The notes under the pieces are model-generated. The model saw only the letters and a program-made list of their open reading frames with translations. It made no database searches and was not told the origin of the DNA. A DNA stretch of 64,000 nt from Camarhynchus parvulus (taxonomy: Eukaryota; Chordata; Aves; Passeriformes; Thraupidae). Below are positions 11,961 through 26,038 of the stretch, in pieces. The position numbers and the translations under genes are program-made. Location: the NCBI RefSeq assembly GCF_901933205.1, contig NC_044590.1, positions 10,567,501 to 10,631,500 of the forward strand, given 5' to 3'. The first letter of the stretch is position 1; the number at the start of each line of letters is the position of its first letter.

Positions 11961-12779
11961 TGAGGAGGCAGGGCTGGGATGAAGGGCACTGCTGTGCAGC
12001 CTCTCCTGTGCATTGCCGGGGCTGCAGGGCTGCCATCGGCCCGGCCACAAACACGGGAGCTGCTTTTGGAAACGGCTGTGGGAATGTGGAACGGCTGGGA
12101 TCACCTCCCTGGGTGCTGATGTACCTGTGCAGAGGGGAGGCTGTGCTCCAGGAATGCCTGGGCTGGCATGGAAGGGTTCTGTTCTTCGAGCAGATGTGAC
12201 CATGGAATTTGCTGTTTGGGCAGAAGGTGCCCCTCAGCTGGCAGCTGTGCTGGAGGTGCCCTGCAGCAGGTTAGAGGGGTGTGGGGAAAGATCGTGGCAC
12301 AGGCCAGCAGTCTGAGCAGGAATCAGGGGGTTGCACACCTGCAATTGGGCAGCCACTCTCCTCCTGAGTGTTACAGGGGAGGATGAAGGTGACCATTCAA
12401 GATTTGCACACCTCCTTTTTCGTATGGTCGCAATTTGCAGTCTAATGTGTTTGTAGCAGCTCACAGCCCCCCACAGCCCATGAAAATCAAATCCTTTGCA
12501 GCTGGAAGCCTGACTGAGCAGCGAACTTGGAGTGATGGCCATCCTGCTCCCAAATATCTGCACCTCCGTGCAGCTGGCACTGCCCTGTGCGGCCCAGCAG
12601 CCCGGAGAGGTGGTGAGAGATTTAGAAAGACAACACAGCCAGGATTGGCCTTCCTGACTTGCTTTAAATGATTTTTGAGCACAAATCGCTCTTTTCCCTC
12701 GGTGTAATAATCAGAAGACCCAGCCACGAGCCTCACAAGCCTGGTCTGCAGAGATAAGGCAGAGCTGCTCCTCGGCTTG

Positions 12780-13885
12780 GATGTGCCTGGGGAGGATGGT
12801 GGGGTCTGGAGGAGCTGCTCGCCGCAGGAGCAGCCCCGCACACCCCTAGGGCTGCTCGGGGGGGTACAGGAGACCCTCAGCCCGCCCCGGGGAGCGGCTC
12901 AGAGAAGGCAGAGGGTGCCGGAGCCCCCTGCTCCAGCGCTGGCTGCGGCTCGTTCGCGGGCTCGCTCTCGCCTTTCGGCTTCTTCGGCTGAAACGATTTG
13001 CAGCTCAAACGCCCCCCTGAGAGCCGCTAACCTTTGGATAAGGTTTGGCACCATTATCCTGCTTGGGTTAATTGGGAGTTAGGGAGAGTCCAGGAGTGAC
13101 GCGGCTGCCTTCATCCGTCCGTCCGTCCGTCCGTCCGTCCATCCATCCATCCACCCGCCCCTCCATCCTTCCCCGGCGCGCTGCGGGCAGCGATGGGGAG
13201 AGAAGCAGAGGTAAATGCCCCGACCCTCCTCTCCATCTCTCCGGGTTTTCCTCTCTTCCTCTCTTTCTCTTTCTGTATCCTGTAACCCTTCCCTGGCCCC
13301 CCGCCCTCGCTCCTATTTTTTTTTTTTTTTTTTTCGTGCTTTCTAGCCCATTTCAGCCGCCGGTAGTAGTTCGGGGGGAAAGGGGAGAAAGTCTTTTAAT
13401 TTTTCCAGCTGCTGCTATAGAAAATCTTTTTCTCCCTCTCCTGGAAAGGGGCAGGAACGAGCCGGCATCCCGGAGGCAGAGGGACCCCGGGTGGGTGCTC
13501 CCAGCCGGGCCGGGGGTGCGGGGGCGTTCCGAGGTGTCGAGGGGCGGTGGGTGCGGGCTCAGCTCCCGGCGGTAACACCGGGATGGGGGGGAACAGCAGC
13601 ACCCCCGCTCCTGTGCCCCTGGGAGCCCCCTGACCTCCTCAGCATCCCCCAGTTCCTCACTGACCTCGGGGTCCGGCGAGGCTCAGCAGCCCGGGGCGCT
13701 CTGCGCGCTCTCAGCTTGAGGGGTCCCCAGGGCAAGGAGGGGGCACAGCCCCGCACAGCAGTGCGAAAGGAGATCCCCGACCCCAGGGCATCCCCGGGCG
13801 GAGGAACGGCCCGAGCAGGACTCGAGGAAGGTCCCAGGGCAGCGCTGCCCCGGGGCATTCTCTCCGCACCGGCCCCGAGATCCTG
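12780..13885. promoter_or_regulatory. GC-rich block, possible CpG island upstream of SLC32A1
   Basis: CpG-rich sequence surrounds an AT-richer core at about 12985-13085 ('gctaacctttggataaggtt', 'ccattatcctgcttgggtta'). The mix of CpG density and homeodomain-type cores suggests an alternative upstream promoter or enhancer about 3-4 kb before the SLC32A1 start. No first exon could be proved; a donor-like AGAG|GTAAATG lies near 13211. Confidence 0.35.
13113..13157. repeat. CCGT/CCAT tetranucleotide repeat
   Basis: About seven CCGT units run directly into CCAT units inside the GC-rich block. Confidence 0.9.
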
Positions 13886-13894
13886 AACTTATTT

Positions 13895-14215
13895 TCAAGC
13901 TCCCTGTGGATTTTCTTTATTTATTTTCTTCCTTTCCTTGGTTGGAGTTTTTGCTTTATTGGTTGTTTCGGAGGATTTTACTAGGTTTTGGTTCTTTGGT
14001 TTTGTGTTAGGATTTTGTATTGTTTGAGGTTTTTTTGTTTTTGTTTTTGGTTTTTGGTTTTTTTTTTTTGTTTGTTTGTTTTTTGTTTTGGGGTTTTTTG
14101 CTTGTTTGGTTGATTTTATGTCGGTTTGGTTTTTTTCTTCCCTTTTTGTTTGTCGTTCATGGTTTTTTTAAAATATTTTTATTTATTTTGGTTAGGATTT
14201 TTTTTTCTCTAAGGC
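13895..14215. repeat. T/G-rich low-complexity tract
   Basis: About 320 bases consist almost entirely of T with scattered G, in TTTTG- and TTTGG-like units. The plus-strand open frame across it (poly-Phe/Val/Leu) is a composition by-product. No parent element was recognised. Confidence 0.85.
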
Positions 14216-14299
14216 ATGTCTCCCGAGCCTGACATATCCATGACATTCTGGATGCTCAACGAAGAGCCAAAAGCCCATTTCCTCCACCCTTGGCGTGAT

Positions 14300-14345
14300 C
14301 ATAGAAAGGCTTGGGTTGGAAGGGACCTTAAAGGTCAGCTGGGGG
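14300..14345 (-). mobile_element. Short CR1 LINE fragment, antisense
   Basis: The phrase 'atcatagaaaggcttgggtt' followed by 'ggaagggaccttaaaggtca' is the signature of the CR1 3' end read in reverse. Only this short piece is clear. Confidence 0.75.
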
Positions 14346-14559
14346 GCTCCTAGAGGAACCCCCTCCAGTCCCTGGCATCGAGGGCTGCCGGCCGGGGGTG
14401 CCCGATGGGACCATTTTGGGTCTCCCATCGAATTTAGGGGGTGCCGGGGCAGGGGCACGGATGCGCCAGGGCTATTTGAGGAGATAATCACGCACCAGAC
14501 AGAGGTTTGGATGCATTTTCGTTCCTGCTTCCCCGATGCCCACTGCAGCCTCCAGAAAT

Positions 14560-14900
14560 AGAGCTCCTTCACTTCGTCTTTCATAACGAACTCGTCTTAG
14601 GATGAATAAAAAAATTAACGTTAATAATAAAGAAAAATAAATCGTTGGATTAATCCTTCACGGTGTCCGTCGTATCACTGGTTTTGGCGAGCTGTGAAGA
14701 GGCGAAACGGCGGCCGAGGGCAGCGGTGACGGCCCGAGCTTTTCAATTTCTCCCGTTAAATCCCAGCCCGTCAAGACGCTGCTAAAGCCGGGGCAAAGCC
14801 GTGCCCCGCTCGGCTTTCGCGACCTATCTGTGCACTCACATGTAATAATTCCCACGCAAAGCCAAGGATGCGCCACGCTCAGTCTCCCTCCTCCTCCGCT
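14560..14900. promoter_or_regulatory. Candidate enhancer with palindromic GGATTAATCC site
   Basis: The block contains a perfect palindrome GGATTAATCC at 14647-14656, the form bound by paired-type (Otx/Pitx/Gsc-like) homeodomain dimers. AT-rich homeodomain cores lie just before it ('aaaaaattaacgttaataat'), and CpG-containing unique sequence follows. It lies about 2 kb upstream of the SLC32A1 start. The palindrome is seen. The enhancer role is inference. Confidence 0.4.
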
Positions 14901-16688
14901 GCCATCAAAAAAACCCCATTTTTGGGGGGCCGGCTGTAGAAACAGCTCGTTCATCCCCGCACCTGGAGCAGCGGCCGAGACCCCTTAGGGGTACAGCCCT
15001 CACCGCTGATATTTTAGTTTTATTCTGGTTTTTGCACCCTTCAGCCTCTTTGCACACAATTTGCTTTTAGATTGTGGCTGGGGAAAAAATAAAAAGGTTT
15101 TTAAGGAGGTGATTTAAGGTTTTTTTCCCTAGGAATTGGGGTTTTTTCCCCCATCTCTGCTCAGTACCGCATCCCACCTGCAACCGCAGCCTGGGCGCTC
15201 CTCCCTACTCCCTCAACAACGATACTAGGAAATAATTTAGTGGCGGCTTTTCCTCTCATCTGTAGTAAAAATTGTTCTTTTTGTCTTCCAAAACAGCAAA
15301 GGAATCAGAAATTCCTCCCTTCCCCCACCTTTCAAAGAACATACATATACACATATATATATAAATATAATATTTTTAAACAACGATTCAAAGGCTCTCC
15401 CGCAGCAGAGGGGACGTGCTTTCCCACACACCGCCCCCGAATGCCATCGCTCCCCTTGCCACTCTCCACTTGTCTGTGCCACAGCACAGGACCGGGATTT
15501 CCCCTTGCCGTTGTCGCCTGTGTTGGCCGCTCACCTCGGAAAAATTTAAAATAAATTAAAAATCGTAAGGCTTTTAACTTACAAACGAACATAAGCGCTT
15601 GGAAGCAAACCGAAAATATGGTATTTTGTTTAAAGAAAGGAGAAGCTCAGTAGTGGCTGGTGAGGACCGAGAGCTCTGCGTGGAGCATCCCCCGGTGCCC
15701 GTGCCCCCGCGGCCGGGCGGTACCGCTGCGGTGCCGATGCGGTGCCACCCGGCTGCGGGCCCCAAAGGAGATCTGCGCCCCTTGTCCCGCCGGTTTTGGA
15801 GCTCCCTGATCCCAGGAATCGTTAGAGAGAGCTGAGCCCTCGCTCCCTGTGCGCGGGTGGCCACGCACCGCTGTGTCCCCCGGGCAGGGGCCGCTGTCCA
15901 GGCCGCCCCCCGCCTCCGAAGGGGCCGCGCGTTTTGGGGAACAGAGAAAAGAAAAAGAAGGGGGTGCGAGGAGGAAAATCCCGTTAAGAACCTGTCAAAA
16001 GCCGCCCGTCCGCCTCTTCAGAGGAGCTCTTTTGTTTCTCAGTGGGGAAGGGGCTGGCGGCCGGGGGCCTGCGGGCGGCTGCGGGGCAGGAGCGGGGCAG
16101 GGCGGGCAGCGCAAGGGATGCGGAGCCGGGCTGAGGGGGGCGGGGAGGGGGGTCCCGGGCTGCGGCGCTGCTGGCGGGGCCCGGCGGGCGTGGGTGGGGC
16201 GGGGGGGAGTGCGGGGGGCTGGGCTTGGCCGGGGAGGCTGGTACCTCCCCCAGAAATGCAGCAATTCTCTCCCCTCTCCTCTTCTCTCCGCGAGGTGGGC
16301 GCACTGCGATGGAGACGCGGCGCGCTCTGCCAGGGGCTTGCTCTGCCCGTCTGGTGACATCGGCCGGCTGCTGACAGCCCCCCCATCCCGCCCGAGTCAC
16401 CCCCCGATCCCGCCGCGGGGCTCGGCGGAGCGGCGCGGAGCAGCGCGGAGCGGGCGGCGGGGCGTGCGGGCCCGCTCCCCCCGCAGCGGTGTCATGCCCC
16501 TGGGCACCCCGGCCGGGAGCCGCCCGCACTGCGCCGGGACACGGAGGTAGCGGCTCGGAGCAGCTCCCCGCAGCCGCCCTTCGCCAAGGGGCGACCAAGT
16601 CCCGTCCACCGCCCCGCCGCCCGCCCGCCCCGTCGGGTCTCCGCATCCCCGAGGGTCCGCGAGAAGCGGAGTCGCCAGAGCCGCCGCC

Positions 16689-19038
<2,350 letters not shown>

Positions 19039-20005
19039 GGAGGGGCCAGAGTTGGGTGCAGGAAGAAAATCGCATCGAACATCCGCATAGCCAAATAATT
19101 CTGCATCCCTTTAATGGAAAGAGTCATTATTTTCGTTATGTGCATCCAACAAATTCTATGTCATAGAATCTGCAAACTAAGGAAAATAAGAAGAGACGAA
19201 AGTGCTCGCCCTGATGTCTTTTTAAATAAGCTCAGATTTAAATCTATTTTTTTGTTATTTAGATTTTTTGGAAGGAAATTATCTGGTGCCCCACCCCTAT
19301 GTCCTCACTCGTTGCCTGAAGCTTGGCCCCCCACAAACGGCCTGTTGGGAAACAGTCGCAATTTTCAACACTCCTCACAGATATGCAAATCAGTGTTTCA
19401 GTAGCTGAAACACAGGTGCCGATCCCGTGGGATTGGGAAGCAAACCCGCCGATGGGGCGGGAGCAGGGACCTTTGTTTTAACACTTTGAGAGATGGATGT
19501 AGACGAGACCCAGATTGTACGACCAGCCCAACAAGCCCAAGCAGCGTCTGACGACCGGTGATGCCGCTTACCTGCAATGTTTACACCGTAGTCACAATAG
19601 ATGTCAGGACTGCTCGATTCTTCCATCCCAATCCACACCGAGGAACGGCGCTTCCCATCAAACACAAATGTGTTGCCTCTGGTTGAAATCGCAGCCCTGG
19701 AGTCCACTTCTCGGTGACTTATGTTTCGTTTCGTTTTAACAATTGTTATTTCTAAATTATGAAAAGCTAAAAAATAATATAATAATAATAATATATGGTT
19801 GGATTTGATGTCGTTCGGGATTACAGGAACAAAACTACGACACAATTCATTCTGTGCAATCTACCAGATCCGTGGAGCTGTTTCCAATGTACGTGTGGTG
19901 TCATTGTGGTAAATAAGATGAAAAATGTATATCAGAAAAAAAATCTATCTTTAACATATAATGTGGTACATAAATATATGGAACAATAAAGAGAAAACAT
20001 AGATG
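19039..20005 (+). other. SLC32A1: SLC32A1 3' untranslated region with polyadenylation signal
   Basis: AT-rich sequence follows the stop codon. A canonical AATAAA at 19985-19990 would end the transcript near 20005, giving a 3'UTR of about 950 bases. Similar AT-richness up to that point and the return to GC-rich DNA after about 20020 support this end. Confidence 0.7.
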
Positions 20006-20199
20006 ATGAGGCTGGCCTGGTTCGTGGGGGGCTTGGAGGAGTAGGGCAGGGGCAGAGGGAGGTTCATCCTTCCCGGGTCAGGGCTACAACACATCCTCGG
20101 GCTAAGGGGAGGCAGTGCCGGGTTTCCAGAGAAGGTGGCATTCAGCTGCTTGTAAGAGGTAGGAGACATTTTTTGGGAAGAGGTCGTCTTACAGCTGGG

Positions 20200-21240
20200 G
20201 GTGGCGGGGCTGCTTTCACTCCCTCCTCGCAGTTTTGCTTTCCCCCGTAGTGCTCAGACTACAGGGACGGGAGTTCGCAGATGCACCCCGAGATTTTCGT
20301 TCTTGTGAAAGAAGAGGGGAAAAAAATCCCCTCACAAACAAAGGAGGAGAAATAAACGAAATAAAAGGCTGTGTGTACCCCTGGCTTGATCCAAACTCAC
20401 GAAGCCCTGCCCACGGTTGTGGAGCGTCGGGCTGATCCCCGCTGCGGGCAAAGCCGCCACCGCGGGGGAGGTCAGCCCCACACTCCAATCCTGTGACCGA
20501 ATACACCTCGATTTACACCTTTTTAAAAGCTACGACAACTAATTGTCCATCCGCTGCCGCTACACAGCGAGGATGAGGATGGGGGAACCCACCGGCAGCG
20601 CTCCCGCAGCACAGGCACAGCTGAGGTCCCCGTGGGGCTCCTGTTATTGTCCCCAAAACACGTCGAGCCCCGGTAGGGCTGGGATGTCCCCTCATCTCCC
20701 CCGCCCGGTCCGGCCCGGGGTTAGCGGGCAGCTCCGCAATGCGGTACCGGGAGGGGGGTGTTGGCACAAGCTGGGAAAGGGGCTGCGGGCGGGAGAGAGG
20801 GATGTCCCTGCCCGGGGAAAAACGCATTCCGGGCGACTTTCTGAGCAGCTTCCGAAAGAAAAGAACAGGGGAAGCTGTGGGGTCTGTGCCGTGTGGGGAC
20901 AGGGTGGTGTGGCGCCGGGGGTGGGTGAGTGTGGGGGGCATCGAGGTGAGGCGCCTGCCCTGGATTAGCCACATTTCCCTCCATGCCGGCGCCTTTGCCT
21001 GGGGATATCCAGCAGAGTCCTACCCCATTCTCAAGCTCATGCCCATCATCTTCACGCTCATCCCTACCTCCATCCTCATCACTTTCACCCTCATCGTTCC
21101 CGCTCCCACCCTGGTGCAGGTGACCCGTGATTGCCGCCCTGCCGCAGGCACCGACAGCCCGATCCGCCCCCCGCCCCGTGCGCTCCCCGGCACGGAGCCG
21201 CCACGGCGGCGCAGCGCCCTCGCCCGACGGCGCTCCCGGC
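20200..21240. other. GC-rich intergenic block, no supported gene
   Basis: CpG-rich DNA downstream of SLC32A1 has many overlapping open frames on both strands (up to 263 codons). None has a recognisable domain. A pyrimidine-rich part at about 21030-21110 repeats 'accctcatc'-like units. It may be a CpG island of an uncharacterised transcript. Confidence 0.4.
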
Positions 21241-21460
21241 CCGGAGCCACCGCATCCATCCCCGGCCGGGAGACGGGATGGAACCGGCCCGGAGCCACGG
21301 CATCCATTCCCGGCCGAGAGACGGGACATGCCCTGCCCGGAGCCACCGCATCCATCCACAGTCAGAGACGGGACATGCCCTGCCCGGAGCCACCGCATCC
21401 ATCCCCGTCTGGGAGATGGGATGGAACCGGCCCGGAGCCACCGCATCCACCAGTCCGCGA
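21241..21460. repeat. 48-bp minisatellite, about 4.5 copies
   Basis: The anchor 'ccggagccaccgcatcc' recurs at 21241, 21289, 21337, 21384 and 21432, giving periods of 48, 48, 47 and 48 bp. Because 48 is a multiple of three, 16-residue peptide repeats appear in several frames. The 47-bp unit shifts frame, which argues against coding function. Confidence 0.96.
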
Positions 21461-21756
21461 TGGGGGCAGCCAGCCCGGACAGGGGGCGGCTTCTCTTCAG
21501 GGATGTTCACTGTTCTTGCTTCTGCCCTGAACTCTCTGTTCCAGGTCTGCTTTCTCCCCAGGGCAGTGATAAAGAGCCAGCGTGGGAGGAGATCCAGCCC
21601 ATGTCCCTGCCCTGAGATAACCCCTCGGATCCTGGAATAAGTGGAGAGTTGTATTAACCTGGCAGGTTAACACAGTGCTCTGAACATCTCTGGTTTGTAT
21701 ATGGTGCTTTCAGGGTGTTTCTGTCTCTGTGTTCCCCACCAGGGAAGCAAAGGGAT

Positions 21757-21794
21757 CCATGCCATGCCATGCCATGCCATGCCATGCCGTGCCA
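21757..21794. repeat. CCATG pentanucleotide repeat
   Basis: About seven tandem CCATG units, the last with one substitution. Confidence 0.95.
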
Positions 21795-21799
21795 CAGCA

Positions 21800-24700
21800 G
21801 CATGGCAGCTGGCCCTCCTCTACTGCAGACAGTTGCTTGAGTCTGGACACAGGATGCTCACAGACTAACACGTCCTGGTCTTTGTATTTCACAGAGGCCA
21901 AATGTTCTCTGGTTCAGGGTACACAATGATGGAAACCGTTTTATGAAGCTTTAATTTTGCAGAGGTTTTAAACCTAAATCAGCATTTTTCCCCCCTCTTC
22001 CCCTTGTGAGCAGACGTGCCCCCTGCTGTACTTGGGGCTGTAAGGTTTGTGCCCTTTTTGTGACAGGTGAGGGGAAGGTCAGGGATCCTTGCTCCTATCC
22101 CTCAGGGTGAAGAACAGGGAAGCTTGACCAGCGCCTCAAATCCCTGAGCTCCCCAAGCTGCTGCTTGCAGGGAGACAGCCCCGGCTGGAGGAGCACTGCA
22201 GGCGGTGCTGCTCCCGGGGCTGACAGGGCACCTCCGCCTCTGCCCCGCCGCACTTTTCAGCTGTGGCGAAGGCAGCGATTTCCCAGCGAGCCCCAAAGGG
22301 CTTTGTCTCGCTGTCAGCTCTGCTCAGGCGCTTCCCTCCGTGCCCCTGCCGGGAGCCGGCGCTCGCTGGTGGCTGACGCGCGACCCGCTTGCGAAACGAG
22401 CCGGCTCTGCAAGCCGAGCGATAAGCAGAGGCTGTGTCCTCTAAACTTGTCCGTGGCTGTTGGTGCAACACTTGTGCCTTGGCTAGGGACACGGGCAGCC
22501 CCTCCAGCCTGTCGCAGCAGACATTTTGATGCTGTGCCGGTGCCTGTGGCAGCCTTCGTGCGCCCAGTGCTGCTGGACATGTGCAGCCCCGACAGCAAGG
22601 GACGCAGCGGAGTGAGGAAAATAACCCCCAAAATAGCAGCAGGTTTAACGTGAACAAAGCAGAAATCTTCTGAAAACCCAGTGCGATGTCAGAGTCTAGT
22701 CTGTGCTCCAAATGGCTTTTGTCTGTGTTTTGTAGCTTCTGGTCATGTGCTGCAACAATCCTCTAAACCTTCTCACTCTGAAAACCAGGCAAACAAAGGG
22801 CCTCTCTGCACTACCAGGGAACGGATTTATTTCTCTCTGTGTCTTTACAGTTCTTCAGGCACAATGGGGACCTCTATTTGGGCTCGTTTCCTGAGACATG
22901 AGGGTAATACCAAATCTCTGTTACCCTCATGCATCCACGCAGTTGTGCCTCTCAATGGGACCATTGGTGGGAGCTGGAGTGAGGTGAGGGCTGAGCCCAC
23001 TCCTCCCTGTGTGCAGAGGGCAGGTTTGGCTCTGCCTCCTCCCCACACATGGAGCCAGAGACCTTGCCTTTGGTGGCAGCTGGATATCTCAGCCTCATGA
23101 AGTTTGGATACTCCATATCACATATTCCAGGCTATTTCAGAAAATGCTTGTTTTGACCGGGGCATCAATGTTTTCCATCAACTGATTTTGTTCATCTTTG
23201 GAGTTTGTGTTGCAGGTGAGGAGCTGGAGGCTCCACCAGTGACTCCACCAACACAATCACCTGTCAGACTCTTGTTTGGGCCCCCTCACAGGGATGTGTG
23301 ACCGCTGGTGCTGGGCTCCGGCAGAGGGGAAGCAAGAGGAATGGAGCAAATAAGGAGAGCATGAAGGGCAGCAGATTTTGGCTCTAAGAGTGCTCCTCTG
23401 GGCTCAGTTCTGATGTGCCCATGAGCCCCCTTGGATTCTCAGGTGGTTCTCTCTCTATATGAGCGGCTCAGGATCCACAGAGCAGGGGACACACAGGGGG
23501 CAGAAGGGAGCTTGTAGGACTGTCACACCTGCACAGATCAGGCATGTAAAATTCCCTAGATTTCTTGCCCCTCAGGGCTGCCAGAGGGCGAGGCTCCCTC
23601 TCACCCAGCTCCTTCCTCTCTGGCAAGGTCTGTGGGTTGATGGGGGATTGGGAGCAGGTCCTGTCCACAGCCAGGAGCCTTGCAGGAGTTTGGAAGGTGA
23701 CCCACAGCTCATTACCTCTGCTGGGAGCCGGCATGTGACCCAGCACAGCCTCCGGCAAACAGAGCACTTTGTTCTGACCCTTTGCACTTCCCTGCCAGCG
23801 GGCTGCCCTCTAATACCCCCAAGGAGGGATTTTCCTCTCCCACCCCAGCTCCCTGTGCCTTGGTCCCCTCGGAGAGAGGTCCAGGGTAATAATTTACTGC
23901 CTGCCACAAGCCACTCCTTCGGACTTTTCCTTCGACCTTCAGACTGCATTGCCAAAATAAAAACAACGGGAGGGAGAGAGGCACAAGCTGCTCCCACGGC
24001 GAGAGTGTGGCAGTGCCCGCCAGCCCTGCTGCTGGATCCAGGAGCCCTGCCTGCAGGTAATGCCCCTTTGCTTTCTCTGGCAGGATTGAGAGTTTCCCTT
24101 CTTTTAGTGACTTCCTGAAGCCCTTTGGGAGCAGCAGAGGGTGTTGTGAAGGACTCATCCCTTGCTGCCAGGAACCTGGCTGGCCTGTGGAAGAGCTGCT
24201 CCCCAGGGCCAGCAGCTGGAAGGGGAGGGGGGTTCAGTTCCAGCAGTGGGGTTGTTTCCCAGATGTGGAGAAGTCCAGAGAGGAGATGAGCAGCCTCCTT
24301 GCTGCTCCTGCAAACTAGCTGGGAAAATTTCTGGCATTAGCTTTGCCTCCCCCTGCAAACTTCCATCAAAGGAACTTCCATCACCCTGCTTGTCCCTGCA
24401 GCCCCACAGCAGCTCAGCTGGGTGAGCTCCTGTGGGCAGCACTCATGAATGCTCCTGATCTTCTGGGTAATTTCAGCAGCTGGCAGATCAGCAGAGACCA
24501 ACTGTGTGTCCCCATGGTCCTGGGCCACCCATACATGGAAAGGAGCCTTGGGCTCCACTGGGATTTACAACCAACACCAGAAGGGTGAAGTTTACACCAG
24601 AATTTTCAGGTTGTGTTGGCTCCTGTGGTCTCCTGGGCTGTGAGAGTCTCTGAGGCTGGGCCTGGTGAAGCTCAGGGATGTCCAGCTGGCTTCTAACAGA

Positions 24701-25955
24701 GCATTCCCAAACCCTTCTCTGGCAGGACAGGAAGGGCTGTTCCTGCTCGGTTCCAGAGCAGGAGAACAGAGCTGGGCTTGGCGCATTTCAGGACAGCTCT
24801 GCTGCTCTTGCACAGGGGCTCACAGGTCCTGGCAATGCCTTGAGCCCAGCTTGGACTGGGCTGCTCACTGGATACAGTATGTAGGGCTCTGCTGGAGACA
24901 ATCTCTGGCTGTGCCAGCTCCAGTTGCTTCCCAGGATTTGCACATGGATGAAAAGGGTTGAAAACCTGGTTCCCATGCAGCAGAGCTGGAGCTGGCAGCA
25001 GGGAGGCATTCCCAGGGACACTGCACCCACAGCTGCTCCTGATGAAGGCAGTGCTGTGCCAGCAGCCAGGGGCCTGGGTTTGGGCAGTGCAGCTCTCAGA
25101 GCCACTTCTGAGCTGCTAAACTCTGCTCAATCCAGCCAGGAAACTTCCCCTCTGCCTTTCCCCACCAGGTGAGCACATCTGGGGCTTGAGCTAGGGGTGG
25201 TGGCCCTGTGTCACACTGACCTGTGCTACAGAGGAAAAGAGGTATCCACCCCAAAAAACAGGGTTTGAGGTTTGTAGTTTTTGGGTTTCTGGTTGTTTTT
25301 TGTTGTGATGTTTTTGGGGGTGGGTTTTGTTGTTTTGGTTTTTTTTTAAGGCCCTCAAGCACAGGCTGTAGTGTGTCCTGAAGTGCTGCTGGGAAGGAGA
25401 AGATGGGACAGCAAGCAGCAAGGACAGTTGGGCCTTTTGCAAGGACAAGGTTGGCCAGGAAGGGTCACTTACAGTCAGACTGCTTCCAATGGTGTGTTAT
25501 TTATTCACTGAGACTGTGCGTACACTTGAAAAGCACTTGGGACCAAAACAAGTCCCAGCCACCTAATTTAATGGCAAAAATAACCACAGAAAATGTAAAG
25601 GCTTTACAAGAGATCAGTAAGATTCTGCCACACTCATATTTACAGAAACAGAGGCACAAAAAGTGGCAAAAATTGCTCAAACCCACCTTAGCTGTCCTTT
25701 GGAATAAAAACTTGACACCCAGTGGCCTCCTCTTATCTCCTTTTTTCAAAACATGGGAAAATATCCCAGCACCTATGTGGGATTCCTTGGCAAAATCAAA
25801 GGCAAAGCCTCAGGCAGAGTCCTGCTTTTTGAAGTTGAAAGAAAAATGTAGAGGGGAAAAAATATATTTTAAAGAGCTGCAATGGTCACCAATAATCTAT
25901 TTATTCTTTCATGAATTCTCATAAAAGCAACAAATAGCCTCTGAGCATTTAAAGA
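21800..25955. other. Intergenic, no supported gene
   Basis: No recognisable exon was found, including none from L3MBTL1, which lies before SGK2 in mammals. A 219-codon plus-strand open frame at 23459-24118 has no recognisable features. A T/G-rich low-complexity stretch lies at about 25255-25350. Confidence 0.4.
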
Positions 25956-25956
25956 A

Positions 25957-26038
25957 CATCCTATCCTATCCTATCCTATCCTATCCTATCCTATCCTATC
26001 CTATCCTATCCTATCCTATCCTATCCTATCCTATCCTA
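25957..26038. repeat. (CTATC)n pentanucleotide microsatellite
   Basis: About 15-16 perfect CTATC units in tandem, with no interruptions until the last. The purity suggests active length variation. Confidence 0.98.

Noticed and set aside
20721..21640. Long open frames (up to 263 codons) on both strands downstream of SLC32A1
   Set aside because: They come from GC-rich DNA and the 48-bp minisatellite; one 47-bp unit breaks the peptide frame, and no domain is visible.
23459..24118. 219-codon plus-strand open frame
   Set aside because: No splice context, family resemblance or start context. Length is possible by chance in GC-moderate DNA.
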